A stretch of DNA of 64,000 bases from Singulisphaera sp045290345 (GCF_045290345.1 NZ_CP155447.1:310001-374000); one strand, 5' to 3'; shown: positions 9,899 through 19,188, numbered from the stretch's first letter. The notes: a model not told the origin generated them from the sequence alone. Numbers and translations: made by a program.

Positions 9899-11266
9899 AT
9901 GCTTTCGGATCGCCAGAGTCGACGACAGTTCCTTCATGCGACGGCCGCCGCGACCTTGGCCGGCCGCATGGGCGTTCGGCAGGCTCGGGCCGCCGAGCTC
10001 GGGGTGGAGACCGGTCCCTTTGCCACCGCGAACGAGACGATCCGGAGCGCCAGGCGAGTGGCGCTCTCGATCCTCAAGCCGAGCGAAAAGGAACTGCAAC
10101 GCGGCCTGGAGCTGCATACCGAAGCGTTAGTGTTCGAGTCATACGGCTTCGCGCCCCGCTGCGCGATCGATGGCGACGTGTTCGCGAAGGCGATCGAGGC
10201 CAATGCGCCAGACAGCGAGCTGATCGACCTGCGTGAAGAAATGATGATGACCCGAAACGCGACCGACGAAGGGGAGCGCCGGGAGTTTTTCGAGGCTTTT
10301 CAGTCCTCCGGAGTCACCTGCATCTTCCAGAACGCCGGCGAGGAAGGGAACGATCCGCTCCGCCTGCTCAAACGCCTGGCGCGATTCACATTCACTACGG
10401 ATACCTTGCGCAAGGAGTTGTTCAAAGCCGTCTCGCCCGACGATGTGGTCGCCGCCAAGCAGGCTGGACGCCACTGCCTCGCCTTCACGACGAACGGGGT
10501 GCCGCTGCCGCAGCAATGGTTGAGCGATCGCGATGAGTTGCGGATGATCCAGATCTTCCGGGACCTCGGCGTGCAGATGATGCACCTGACCTATAACCGC
10601 CGCAACCCGCTGGGCGACGGGGCAGGGGAGCCGAACGACGGCGGCCTCAGCGACTTCGGGCACACGGCCATCGCCGAGATGAATCGACTCGGGGTGATCG
10701 TCGACGTGGCCCACTCGGGCTGGCGCACCAGCCTTGAAGCCGCCAAGGCTTCGAGCAAGCCGATGGTCGCCAGCCATACGACCTGCGGTGGCCTCTACAA
10801 ACACTTCCGCGGCAAGCCCGACGAGGTCGTCCGCGCCATCTGCGACACCGGAGGCCTGATCGGCATCTGCTGCATCCCCCGCTTCCTGGGAGGGTCGGGA
10901 GACATCGCCGCGTTCCTCGACCACATCGACTACGCCGTCAAGACCTTCGGCGCCGACCACGTCGCGATCGGAACCGACGTGGCCTATTTCTCGCGGAATG
11001 AGGGGACCGAGCGAGCCAAACTCCCCAAGCGTTCCGGCTCGGCCCCGGCCGGGGCCCGCTGGGAACACCTCTGGCCCAAGGATGACTTTCGCGAGTCGCC
11101 TCAAGGCATCAAGAGTCTCGCCTGGACCAACTGGCCCCTGTTCACGGTGGGAATGCTCCAACGCGGCCACTCCGAGGAAACGATCCGCAAAATCCTCGGC
11201 CTGAACGTCGTTCGCGTCTGGAAGGCCAATCAACCCGCCAAGGCACAACCAGCGGCAGGCGGATAA
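9899..11266 (+). CDS. Membrane dipeptidase (peptidase M19) homologue with Tat signal
   Basis: The start at ATG 9899 is preferred because GGGAGG lies just upstream and the protein then opens with the twin-arginine signal SRRQFLHATAAATL; an in-frame ATG at 9848 is the alternative. The 455-residue protein follows the M19 fold through MHLTYNRRN (228-236), VIVDVAHSG (266-274), MVASHTTC (289-296) and VAIGTD (355-360), which supply the two zinc-binding His residues (H272, H293). The N-terminal H-x-D metal motif of M19 enzymes is absent (VFESYGF instead), and the bridging Glu position reads TTNG. It may therefore be a non-canonical or inactive member. It would act outside the cytoplasmic membrane. 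Confidence 0.82.
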   Translation: MLSDRQSRRQFLHATAAATLAGRMGVRQARAAELGVETGPFATANETIRSARRVALSILKPSEKELQRGLELHTEALVFESYGFAPRCAIDGDVFAKAIEANAPDSELIDLREEMMMTRNATDEGERREFFEAFQSSGVTCIFQNAGEEGNDPLRLLKRLARFTFTTDTLRKELFKAVSPDDVVAAKQAGRHCLAFTTNGVPLPQQWLSDRDELRMIQIFRDLGVQMMHLTYNRRNPLGDGAGEPNDGGLSDFGHTAIAEMNRLGVIVDVAHSGWRTSLEAAKASSKPMVASHTTCGGLYKHFRGKPDEVVRAICDTGGLIGICCIPRFLGGSGDIAAFLDHIDYAVKTFGADHVAIGTDVAYFSRNEGTERAKLPKRSGSAPAGARWEHLWPKDDFRESPQGIKSLAWTNWPLFTVGMLQRGHSEETIRKILGLNVVRVWKANQPAKAQPAAGG

Positions 11267-11646
11267 CCCAACCACCTGACGGCCGCCGGCTCGAAGGCCG
11301 GCGGCAATCCGGCTCAGGGTGAGGAGGCGCTCACGTACTTCCAGCAAGTGAAGAGCGGGGTGTTGGTCGAAAAAATACGAGATCGGTTAGAGGGCATACT
11401 TCCCATCCGCCGGGTTCATCGTGCTCAATAGGACGTTGCTCATCCCGATATCGGATGCGCTCAGGTACTTCACGCCCCAGATGGCATCGGCATAATGCCA
11501 AGGGAACGTTCCCGAAGTGGAAATCTTCGCTGCGGCCATGCCCGCGATAATCCTGCGTATCGGGGCGAGTGTTTGACGAAAGGGGGGGGCAGGGCCAAGG
11601 CACCGTAAAGGTCCCGACTTGGCAACGTTTGCTGAGGATTCCCGGC
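11267..11646. other. Intergenic region with a hairpin and a short minus-strand frame
   Basis: A 9-bp GC hairpin (arms 11282-11290 and 11297-11305, 6-nt loop) follows the dipeptidase gene and could end its transcript, although it has no T-run. On the minus strand, 11387 to about 11538 holds a 50-codon open frame beginning MAAAKIS and ending NPADGKYAL. It has no visible ribosome binding site and could be a gene remnant. Confidence 0.35.
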
Positions 11647-13254
11647 ATGAATGAATCCGAATGGATCAGCGGCACCCATCCGTGGAACATGCTCCGCTTT
11701 CTCGAGCCGAGAGCGAACCAACGAAAACTCCAACTCTTCGCCGTCGCTTGCTGTCGGCGTGCCTCGCCTCTGAGTAACGACCCTCGCCACCAAGAGCTTG
11801 TTGAAGCGGCCGAGCAGTTCGCAGAGGGGTTACTGACCGCGGACGCATTCGAACAGATCAGGGATACGGTCGCGGAACTCCCGGAAACGAATCCGGAAAA
11901 TGCCCCATGGGGACCGTCCTGTTACATGACCGCGGCGACCCTTCACGCGCGTGGCGATGGGTCGGCCAAATTTGCGGCGAGCTTCGCGGCCCGTGGGCTT
12001 GCGAGCTTGGCGGGCGAGGAGGATAGCCCGGAGTGGCTCGCCGTCTTGACGGCCGAGGAGACGGCGCAGTGCGATCGGCTCCGGGACATCTTTGGATCCC
12101 CGTTTCGGCCGTTCCGGTTTCCACCCGCCTGGCTGGCCAACGAAGGCCGTCCCGCGAGGGAACTGGCCAGAGAAATCGAAGCGAAGATTCGCCACGAACA
12201 GGAAGACCTCGCGGCTCTCGCGGATTTGCTCGAGCGGGCGGGATGTGACGACCGGAGCGTCATCAACCATTGCCGGACCCCTGGAACGCATGTCCGCGGC
12301 TGCTGGGTCCTCGACGCCTTGCTCGGCCGTGACAGTGCCGTTCGCGAGGGCCTGACGACGGAGGCGGACTGGCAGTCATGCGGCGACCCGGCACCGATCC
12401 TCCACTTCCTCCGAGGCAAAGGGACCGAACGGAAATGGCGGCTGTTCGCCGTGGCCTGCTGCCGCCGCATCGAACACCTGATCACGGATGAGCGAAGCCG
12501 ACACGCGATGGAAATGGCAGCTCGCTCCGCCGAAGGCGCGGCGACCAAAGAGGAGATGGAGAAGGCCCGCGCGATCGCCCAGGAGGTCCAGGACGAAACC
12601 TTCCGTGCAGAGTACTCCGTGGAGGCCGAAGAAAACTTTTGTATGACTCCCCGGCACGCCGAATTCTGCCGTCGCTCACTCGTGGCTCGAGCCGCCCGGA
12701 GCGCAGTCTGTCGCGACCCCCGGACGCCGGACGCGGAACTCGCCCGCGACGAGGCCGAAGCGTGGCGGCCCAGTGACGAGTGGGCCGGTGGAGCCCTCCG
12801 CTTTCATATTTACGAGAACATGCACGAATACAACACGAGCAACTGGCAAGCAGAAGTCGTCAAGCAGGCTGTCCACGTCGTCGATACGGCCGAGCGACGC
12901 GCCCATTCTGAGATCCTCTGCGACCTGTTCGGAGAATTATTCGGGCCGCCTGGTATCAATGGCGCTTGGTTACCCATCGGGGAGGACAAGCAGGAGGCCT
13001 GGTGCACCTTGCCATCAGCCCTGGTATTCAACTTCCGCCGCGAGTGGTTGACCTGGAATCGTGGGGCACTCCCAAACCTCGCGCGTTCGATTTACGAAGC
13101 GGAGCAATTCGACCGTCTGCCGATCCTGGCGGACGCTCTGGAAACGGCCGGATGCACCGAATCCGCGATTCTGAATCACCTGCGCGGGCCGGGTCCGCAC
13201 CATCGTGGTTGCTGGGTCCTCGACCTGCTCCTCGGCTGGGGATCGCACCATTGA
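11647..13254 (+). CDS. Planctomycete protein with internally duplicated CACCRR-type module
   Basis: The ATG at 11647 is chosen because GAGGA lies 8 bases upstream; 535 residues result. The module RKLQLFAVACCRR ... EAAEQFAEG near the N-terminus recurs as RKWRLFAVACCRR ... EMAARSAEG in the middle, and HCRTPGTHVRGCWVLDALLG recurs as HLRGPGPHHRGCWVLDLLLG at the C-terminus, so the gene arose by tandem duplication. There is no signal peptide, so it is probably cytoplasmic. I recognise the style from planctomycete genomes, where such proteins are annotated as hypothetical. Function is unknown. Confidence 0.75.
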   Translation: MNESEWISGTHPWNMLRFLEPRANQRKLQLFAVACCRRASPLSNDPRHQELVEAAEQFAEGLLTADAFEQIRDTVAELPETNPENAPWGPSCYMTAATLHARGDGSAKFAASFAARGLASLAGEEDSPEWLAVLTAEETAQCDRLRDIFGSPFRPFRFPPAWLANEGRPARELAREIEAKIRHEQEDLAALADLLERAGCDDRSVINHCRTPGTHVRGCWVLDALLGRDSAVREGLTTEADWQSCGDPAPILHFLRGKGTERKWRLFAVACCRRIEHLITDERSRHAMEMAARSAEGAATKEEMEKARAIAQEVQDETFRAEYSVEAEENFCMTPRHAEFCRRSLVARAARSAVCRDPRTPDAELARDEAEAWRPSDEWAGGALRFHIYENMHEYNTSNWQAEVVKQAVHVVDTAERRAHSEILCDLFGELFGPPGINGAWLPIGEDKQEAWCTLPSALVFNFRREWLTWNRGALPNLARSIYEAEQFDRLPILADALETAGCTESAILNHLRGPGPHHRGCWVLDLLLGWGSHH

Positions 13255-13455
13255 GGTTGGCCGACAGCGATTTACCCTCGAGTCGCTCACGTCGTTGCCG
13301 TTGTCGCCGAGGCCTGTGACCCCAGCCACAGAGAACGCTCCGTTACAGGTGATTCGGCCTCTATTGATCCGAAACCAGGGCGCACTGCCGACTCGCCTCG
13401 ACACACGGCGAGTTGGCAAGAGCTTCAACACCCACAACACACAAATACAACAAAT

Positions 13456-14454
13456 TCAAAATTCTTCACTAAACACAACGTCGCCCGTGACCCCGACCTG
13501 ATAGGCTGACACTCGCCGTTCGAAGAAATTCGCGAGCTCTTGCACGTCCTGCAACTCCATGAATGCCAGCGGATTCCGCGAGCCGTAGATCGCGGGGATA
13601 CCGAGGGACTCGAGACGGCGGTCGGCGACGTACTCGAGGTATTTCCGCAGGTCTTGCAGGCTCATGCCCACCACGCCGAAGGAGAGGACGTCGCGGGCGA
13701 AGGCGGTCTCGCATTCGACGGCTTCGCGCATCATCGCCACGACTTCGGCTTCCAGGGCGGCATCGAACAGGTCGGGCTCCTCGCGTCGGGCGGTCGTGAT
13801 CACGTTGAAGGCGAAGGCGATGTGAGCGCTCTCGTCGCGAAAGACCCAGTTCGTCCCGGTCGCCAGGCCGTGGAGCAGGCCCTTGGACCTGAGAAAATAG
13901 ACGTAGGCGAATGCCGCGAAGAAAAAGAGGCCCTCGATGCACGCTGCGAAGCAAATCAGATTCAGAAGGAACTGCCTCCGATGCTCGCGAGTTTCGAGCC
14001 GGTCGAGGCCCTCGATCGAGTCGATCCAGCGAAAGCAGAAGTCGGCCTTGCCCTTGATCGACGGGATATTCTCGATCGCGGCGAACGCCTGCTCACGCTC
14101 GGCCATGTCGGGGAGATAGTTATCCAGCAGGGTCAGGTAGAAATGAACATGGAGCGACTCCTCATAGAGCTGGCGGGACAGATACATCCTCGCTTCGGGC
14201 GAATTGATGTGCTGATAGAGGTTCAAAACCAGGTTGTTGCCGACGATCGAGTCACCCGTGGCGAAGAACGCCACCAGGCGCTGGATCAGGTGCTTCTCGG
14301 CGGGGGTCACGCGACGATCGAGATCGGCCAGGTCGGTCGAGAAGTCCACCTCCTCGACCGTCCAGGTGTTTTTGATCGCCGCCTTGTACATCTCGAAGAA
14401 GGCGGGGTAACGCATCGGCCGAAGTGTGAGGTCCATGCCGGGATCGAGCAGCAT
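13456..14454 (-). CDS. nrdB: Class I ribonucleotide reductase, small subunit
   Basis: NrdB houses the dimetal-tyrosyl radical cofactor that NrdA needs to reduce ribonucleotides. From ATG 14454 (AAGAGGA just upstream; a GTG at 14487 is a weaker alternative) the protein has 332 residues. Expected ligands are present by alignment from memory: D68 (TGDSIVG), E99 and H102 (YEESLHVHFY), E174 (CIEGLFFF), E208 and H211 (RDESAH). The radical tyrosine position is Y106, so this looks like a Tyr-radical enzyme and not a class Ic Phe variant. It follows nrdA by 44 bp in the same direction. Confidence 0.95.
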   Translation of the reverse strand: MLLDPGMDLTLRPMRYPAFFEMYKAAIKNTWTVEEVDFSTDLADLDRRVTPAEKHLIQRLVAFFATGDSIVGNNLVLNLYQHINSPEARMYLSRQLYEESLHVHFYLTLLDNYLPDMAEREQAFAAIENIPSIKGKADFCFRWIDSIEGLDRLETREHRRQFLLNLICFAACIEGLFFFAAFAYVYFLRSKGLLHGLATGTNWVFRDESAHIAFAFNVITTARREEPDLFDAALEAEVVAMMREAVECETAFARDVLSFGVVGMSLQDLRKYLEYVADRRLESLGIPAIYGSRNPLAFMELQDVQELANFFERRVSAYQVGVTGDVVFSEEF

Positions 14455-14498
14455 CAGTTCATTCCTCTTATTGCTTGAAAAAAGCACAGCACAGGGTG

Positions 14499-16904
14499 TT
14501 ACTGGCAGGACTCACACGACTCGGGATTTTCGAGCGAGCAGGCGGCCTGACTGGGCGTACCGGGCGAGAGCGAGACGGTCGTCTTGGCGATCCCCGTCGC
14601 CGGCCTGGACCGCAGATAATAGGTGGTCTTCAAGCCTCGCTTCCAGGCGTACATGTACATCGAGGAGAGTTTTCCGATCGATGGACTCTCGATGAAGAGG
14701 TTGAGTGACTGGCTCTGATCGATGAAGGGGGCGCGATCGGCCGCCATGTCGATCAAGGAACGCATCGGGACTTCCCAGACCGTGCGATAAACGCGCCTGA
14801 GTTCGGCCGGAATCTCTTCGATCCCTTGGATCGAGCCTTCGGCCAGCTTGATCCGGTTGCGGACCTCCTCGGTCCAGAGGCCGAGGGCCTTGAGTTCTCT
14901 GACGAGGTAGCGGTTGACCTGAAGGAACTCACCCGAGAGCGTCTCGCGTTTGAACAGGTTGGAGATTTGAGGCTCGATGCACTCGTAGGAACCGACGATC
15001 GAAGCGATCGTGGCGGTGGGGGCGATGGCGACGAGCAACGAGTTACGAAGCCCATGACGGCGGATGCGGTCCCGGAGTCTGGTCCAGCGTGCCTCTTGTC
15101 CCCCTTCCCATCCCCAAAGGTCCATTTGCAGAACGCCGTCGGCCGCCCTGGTTTCGGCGAAAGCGGGGTGCGCCCCGAATTTCTCGGCAAGCTCGCACGA
15201 GACGCTCAACGCGTGAAAGTACACCTCTTCCTGGATCCGGACGGACAGACTTCTGGCCTCGGGGGCGTCGAAGGGAAGATTGAGATGGAAGAAGACATCT
15301 TGGAGGCCCATCAACCCGATCCCGACGGGTCGCCAGCGCTGGTTCGAGGCAGCCGACTCGGGAGTGGGATAGAAGTTGATATCCACCACGGCATCCAGGA
15401 ACGGCACGGCCGTCCTGACGGTCTCGGCCAGGGCGTCGAAGTCGAATCCATCGTCGCCGACGTGCTGGATGAGGTTGATCGAGCCGAGGTTGCAGACCGC
15501 CGTCTCGCCGGCCGAGGTGACCTCGACGATCTCGGTGCAGAGGTTAGAGGAGTGAACGACGTTGCCCGGGCACTTGGTCTGGTTCGACTTCCGGTTGCAC
15601 GCGTCCTTGAAGTTCAGCCAGCCGTTGCCCGTCTCCGCCAACGTCTTCATCATGCGGGCGTACAGGTCGCGTGCGGCCACCTGCTTCACGGCCTGGCCCT
15701 GCTCCTCAGCCTCGGCATAGGCGGCGTCGAATTCCTCGCCAAAGAGGTCGGTCAAGTGCGGGACCGTCTTCGGGTCGAAGAGCGACCAGGTCGAGCCGGC
15801 CTCGACCCTGCGCATGAACAAGTCGGGAACCCAGTTGGCGAGGTTGAGGTTGTAGGTCCGGCGGGCCTCGTCGCCGGCGTTGTCCTTGAGTTCGAGAAAC
15901 TCCTCAATGTCGGCGTGCCAACTCTCGAGGTAGACGCAGCAAGCCCCTTTGCGACGGCCCCCTTGGTTGACCGCCGCCACCGACGAGTCCATCGTCTTGA
16001 GCCAGGGGACGACGCCGTTGCCGTGTCCGTTGGTCCCCTGGATATACGACCCGCGCGAGCGGATGCGGTGGTAGGCAAGGCCGATCCCGCCCGCATATTT
16101 CGAGAGCTTGGCGATATCCGCGTAGCGGTCGTAGATCGACTCCAGGCTATCCGCGGGCGAGTCGAGCAAATAGCAGGAGGACATCTGCGGCCGCGGCGTT
16201 CCCGAGTTGAACAAGGTCGGCGAGCTGGGCATGTAGCGGTGCGACGCCATGAGCTCGAAGAGGTCGAGGGCATCGGCGACATTCCGGGAAAGGCCGCAAG
16301 CCACGCGGAGGAAAAAATAGGCAGGCGTTTCGATCACATCACGGGTGGTCGGATGGCGAAGCAAGTAGCGGTCGTAGACCGTCCGTAGCCCGAAATACTC
16401 GAACTTGTCCCGGGGGCTCGCGGCCGCGGCGTCGTTGAGCTTTCGGGCGTCGGCCGCCACTTGCCGGGCGGTCTCCGCCGCGATCAGGCCAAGCCGGTGC
16501 CCGGTCGCAACCGCCTGCGAGAATGAGTGGATATCCTGATTCATCACCTCTTTGGAGATATAGCAGTCGAGCAGGCGGGCGGCGAGCTGCGAGTACTCGG
16601 GCTCCTCGGCGATCAGCGAGGCGGCCGTCTGGATCGAGAGCTGATCGAGCTCGCGAGTGGTCGCACCGTCGAACAGGCCGCCGATGGTTTTCACCGCGAT
16701 CCGCATGATATCGACGCCGGGCAGTCCGCCCGACGTGCGCCGGACGGCCCGGACGATCTTGTTGACGTCGACCGGCTCGAGCCGGCCGTTCCGCTTGCGG
16801 ACGTGCATGCCGGGATCCTCATCCGGATCGAGGGGTCCGTTGGGGGAACTGCCGTTGCCGTGCGCGTGCCCGTTGACAGGGATGAAATCAAGATCGACGG
16901 CCAT
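14499..16904 (-). CDS. nrdA: Class I ribonucleotide reductase, large subunit
   Basis: NrdA is the catalytic subunit that makes deoxyribonucleotides. The start at ATG 16904 has AAGGAATCGGAG upstream and gives 801 residues; the frame extends further but with low-complexity sequence. An ATP-cone allosteric domain covers about residues 32-125 (HVRKRNGRLEPVDVNKIVRA). Active-site regions include SSCYLLDSPADS, NLCTEIVEV ... VCNLGSINL and PTATIASIVGSYECIEP. The C-terminus ends SCESCQ, so C797 and C800 are the likely redox-active pair. nrdB follows directly. A cobalamin riboswitch lies about 610 bp upstream on the same strand, which suggests repression by B12. Confidence 0.95.
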   Translation of the reverse strand: MAVDLDFIPVNGHAHGNGSSPNGPLDPDEDPGMHVRKRNGRLEPVDVNKIVRAVRRTSGGLPGVDIMRIAVKTIGGLFDGATTRELDQLSIQTAASLIAEEPEYSQLAARLLDCYISKEVMNQDIHSFSQAVATGHRLGLIAAETARQVAADARKLNDAAAASPRDKFEYFGLRTVYDRYLLRHPTTRDVIETPAYFFLRVACGLSRNVADALDLFELMASHRYMPSSPTLFNSGTPRPQMSSCYLLDSPADSLESIYDRYADIAKLSKYAGGIGLAYHRIRSRGSYIQGTNGHGNGVVPWLKTMDSSVAAVNQGGRRKGACCVYLESWHADIEEFLELKDNAGDEARRTYNLNLANWVPDLFMRRVEAGSTWSLFDPKTVPHLTDLFGEEFDAAYAEAEEQGQAVKQVAARDLYARMMKTLAETGNGWLNFKDACNRKSNQTKCPGNVVHSSNLCTEIVEVTSAGETAVCNLGSINLIQHVGDDGFDFDALAETVRTAVPFLDAVVDINFYPTPESAASNQRWRPVGIGLMGLQDVFFHLNLPFDAPEARSLSVRIQEEVYFHALSVSCELAEKFGAHPAFAETRAADGVLQMDLWGWEGGQEARWTRLRDRIRRHGLRNSLLVAIAPTATIASIVGSYECIEPQISNLFKRETLSGEFLQVNRYLVRELKALGLWTEEVRNRIKLAEGSIQGIEEIPAELRRVYRTVWEVPMRSLIDMAADRAPFIDQSQSLNLFIESPSIGKLSSMYMYAWKRGLKTTYYLRSRPATGIAKTTVSLSPGTPSQAACSLENPESCESCQ

Positions 16905-17038
16905 GAACGGCTCCGATTCCTTTGGTGAGGAGAGTGTGGGCGCGGCTCGTCGCCTCCCGCTAACCGGGATCGACCTGAGGCCCGCGACCGACTTGGGATA
17001 CCGGAGCCGTCTGGAGACGGTGCCGGCCGGAAACGGTT

Positions 17039-17380
17039 TCAGCGAATGCCGTGAGCAGCGACAGGTACCCTTACGACGCGTTGGCGGGCGGCCCGAGCCG
17101 CGGCGAGAAGCGCAAACGCGGGGGCCTTGACCACTTCGCAGCATCGTGTGAGGACCGAGCAGGGCGGGGCCGCGACAGCGCAAGGGGGCCGCCCCTCCAG
17201 CGAACGCGGAGTGACGCAACCACCGACGGCCTTGCCGGCGAGCAGTTCAGGGAGCAGTTCAGCGAGCAGGCGGCAAACCATGACCGCGACGATGGCGGCG
17301 GCCCGAGGGGCCGAGCAAGTCACGAGGGAACGCCAGCGAGAGTGGGTTCCCGCGCAATCGCGATCGGTGGGGGAATCCAT
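17039..17380 (-). CDS. Possible small protein between B12 riboswitch and nrdA
   Basis: An open frame from ATG 17380 (MDSPTDRDCAG; AGGAAGGA upstream) encodes 113 residues with a hydrophobic stretch (AAAIVAVMVCRLLAELLPELLAG) and many Cys. It sits in the leader between the minus-strand cobalamin riboswitch and nrdA, the place of the first gene of that transcript. I do not recognise it. The low sequence complexity of the second half means it may not be a real gene. Confidence 0.3.
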   Translation of the reverse strand: MDSPTDRDCAGTHSRWRSLVTCSAPRAAAIVAVMVCRLLAELLPELLAGKAVGGCVTPRSLEGRPPCAVAAPPCSVLTRCCEVVKAPAFALLAAARAARQRVVRVPVAAHGIR

Positions 17381-17510
17381 GGCTACAATCCTTCCTGCCG
17401 GTCCGGGCAGATGGGGTGGTCGGACCGACAGAGCAGGAGTTGTCCGCGTGCGCAGACTGTAACCATGTCCTGCCTGCATGCCTGGGTCCGAGGCACCAAG
17501 ACGATCGCAC

Positions 17511-17697
17511 GACAGGCAGGTCTTCTGGCTTACGGCTCGTAGCGATTCTCGGGCAACCTTCCCTCGATCCGGCTCCTATGGCCGCGTCGAAGTGGCATCA
17601 CACCCGAGGCTCTGACCGATTACAGCAGCGGCCCTGCGCCGGATTCACACCGGCTTCCCTTTTCATCCATTCGCTCTCGCGAATAGAACCTGTCGAG
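17511..17697 (-). promoter_or_regulatory. Cobalamin riboswitch (minus strand) upstream of nrdAB
   Basis: Read on the minus strand, the segment opens with GACAGGTTC and contains AAAAGGGAAGCCGGTG, AATCCGGCGC, GCTGTAATCGG, GATGCCACT, GGGAAGG and the closing B12 box AAGCCAGAAGACCTGCC. All of these are in the order of the adenosylcobalamin riboswitch. It faces the nrdA-nrdB genes. Control of a class I reductase by B12 makes sense if the cell also has a B12-dependent class II enzyme, as reported for Streptomyces. That enzyme is not in this window. Confidence 0.93.
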
Positions 17698-17970
17698 ATG
17701 ACGAATCATAGAGCCTATCGGGTCGAGGGTCCAGTCGCCTCCAGGAAATCCCTCGGCCGGCCGATTTTATCGTGCGACCACGATCCCATCGGAAACCTGT
17801 TGCTTCCACATATTTCGCCAAGGTATCCGCTGATCGGCTGGGAACACGATCCCTCCATTCGTTTCGTTCTATTCAAATTTAAAGATTTCCTTTGCAAAAG
17901 GCCGGCCGAAAGTACGACCCAGCCGGCGTCCTGCTTGACAAAAAAATCGCCCCTCCGTTCTAATAAGAAT

Positions 17971-18148
17971 CCTCGACAGGTGCCGCCGCCCCGAATTGGG
18001 GTGGGGGAGAATAGGGAAGACGGTGAGAATCCGTCGCGGGGCCGCCGCTGTAATCGGACGGGCACCGGACTGACAATGCCACTGCCGCGAGGTGGGAAGG
18101 CTGTCCGGAGCCAGAAAGTGCCGTAAGCCAGAAGACCTGCCCGTCGAG
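17971..18148 (+). promoter_or_regulatory. Second cobalamin riboswitch (plus strand)
   Basis: The plus strand holds GACAGGTGCC, AATAGGGAAGACGGTG, AATCCGTCGCGGGG, GCTGTAATCGG, AATGCCACTG, GGGAAGG and AAGCCAGAAGACCTGCC, the ordered conserved blocks of a cobalamin riboswitch. It is divergent from the riboswitch at 17511-17697, with 273 bp between them that should hold both promoters. The plus-strand target is unclear: the next frames are a 50-codon His-rich peptide at 18274 and a lipoprotein at 18658, neither a known B12 gene. Confidence 0.93.
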
Positions 18149-18273
18149 ATGCTGTTCCGATGCTTCGGTCACAAGCATCCGGGCGGGCCGCTCGCAGACC
18201 GTCTGCAACGCGCCGTGCGCCGGTGGGCCGAAGTGATCCCTCACGCCCGGCCCGGCGGAAAGGTCTGCGCCCA

Positions 18274-18426
18274 ATGTCGACTCATCATCCTCTCGCCCCA
18301 CCTCACAGGCTGCATACTGGTTGTCTCGCATTGGCGACGACAAATCACGAAGACATCCTCGGCTCGTTCGACGTCTCCGGTGAACCTCACCGGCCCTTGG
18401 TTCGAATCCGGCCACTGGGCCACTGA
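18274..18426 (+). CDS. Possible 50-residue His-rich peptide after the riboswitch
   Basis: The first plausible start after the plus-strand riboswitch is ATG 18274, with GGAAAGG 10 bases upstream. The peptide begins MSTHHPLAPPHRLHTG and stops after 50 residues. His and Cys near the N-terminus would suit a metal-linked protein, but there is no membrane segment or family match that I recognise. It could be the broken front end of a lost B12- or cobalt-related gene. The following 230 bp up to the lipoprotein gene show no other convincing frame. Confidence 0.25.
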   Translation: MSTHHPLAPPHRLHTGCLALATTNHEDILGSFDVSGEPHRPLVRIRPLGH

Positions 18427-18657
18427 ATCCATTCGAGCCACCGCCACAGTCGGGCGCGTCCGATTTCGGGTCGCCCTGACGACGAACGTCAGACCCAACT
18501 CTCCCGAAAGCGGCGAGCAACCGGCCGTCGCGATGCGGGTACGTCCGCTTGCCCCGAACTGTCCGATGCTCCATAGCGCACTCCATCCCCCTTTGAATCC
18601 GTGTGGCAGGCAAAACACTTGATCGCTTCGATTTATTTTGAATGCGCCGAGCCGGCG

Positions 18658-19125
18658 ATGAAGCCGGCTCGAGCTTTCTCGATCACGGCCCTGATTCTCT
18701 TGAACTTGATGGGCTGCGGAGTGAGCGGTCCCAGCGAGGACGGGCGATTTCCCATTCACGGCACCGTCAGTGAGAGTGGTCAACCGCTCGGCCACGGCTC
18801 GATCTTGTTCCATCCCGAATCTCAGTCGGGAATTCAAGGCGCGGGCACGACCGTCAAGGAAGGTCGATACGAACTTCCCGCAGCCCAAGGCCTGTCCTCA
18901 GGACGCTATGCGGTCGAGATTCAACCAGGAACAACGGCCGCTTCTCCATCAGATCAGAAGGTCATTATTGATGAGATCACAGGGGCGGAAATCCCCAACC
19001 AACCCGTCAAGATCTCTCGATCCAATCCCCTGATCCCGAAAAAAAATTCCCCCAAGCGATTGCCGCGGAGGATCGAGGTCACGAAGGACGGACCGAACCA
19101 GTTCGACTTCGACCTCAGCAAATGA
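18658..19125 (+). CDS. Lipoprotein with carboxypeptidase-regulatory-like fold
   Basis: From ATG 18658 the protein has 155 residues. Residues 5-20 form a lipoprotein signal ending in LMGC, so Cys is probably lipidated and the protein sits at a membrane surface outside the cytoplasm. The mature part has the pattern GTVSESGQPLGHGSILFHPE ... GRYELPAAQGLSSGRYAVEI, typical of small planctomycete lipoproteins with a transthyretin- or CNA-like beta fold. A DUF1559 gene follows 63 bp later in the same direction, repeating a pairing seen again at 25.4-26.9 kb. Confidence 0.78.
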   Translation: MKPARAFSITALILLNLMGCGVSGPSEDGRFPIHGTVSESGQPLGHGSILFHPESQSGIQGAGTTVKEGRYELPAAQGLSSGRYAVEIQPGTTAASPSDQKVIIDEITGAEIPNQPVKISRSNPLIPKKNSPKRLPRRIEVTKDGPNQFDFDLSK

Positions 19126-19188
19126 GACAGGCCCAAGGGTCACTGAAATCGGGAACAGGCGATTCCATTTTCCAAGGATGCTCTTTTC

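Noticed and set aside
14826..16388. 520-codon plus-strand frame opposite nrdA
   Set aside because: Shadow of the nrdA coding strand; no family features and no ribosome binding site.
18380..18420. tRNA-like T-arm (GGTTCGAATCC followed by CCA)
   Set aside because: No matching acceptor or anticodon arm at the right distance. The T stem pairs poorly, and no cloverleaf forms.
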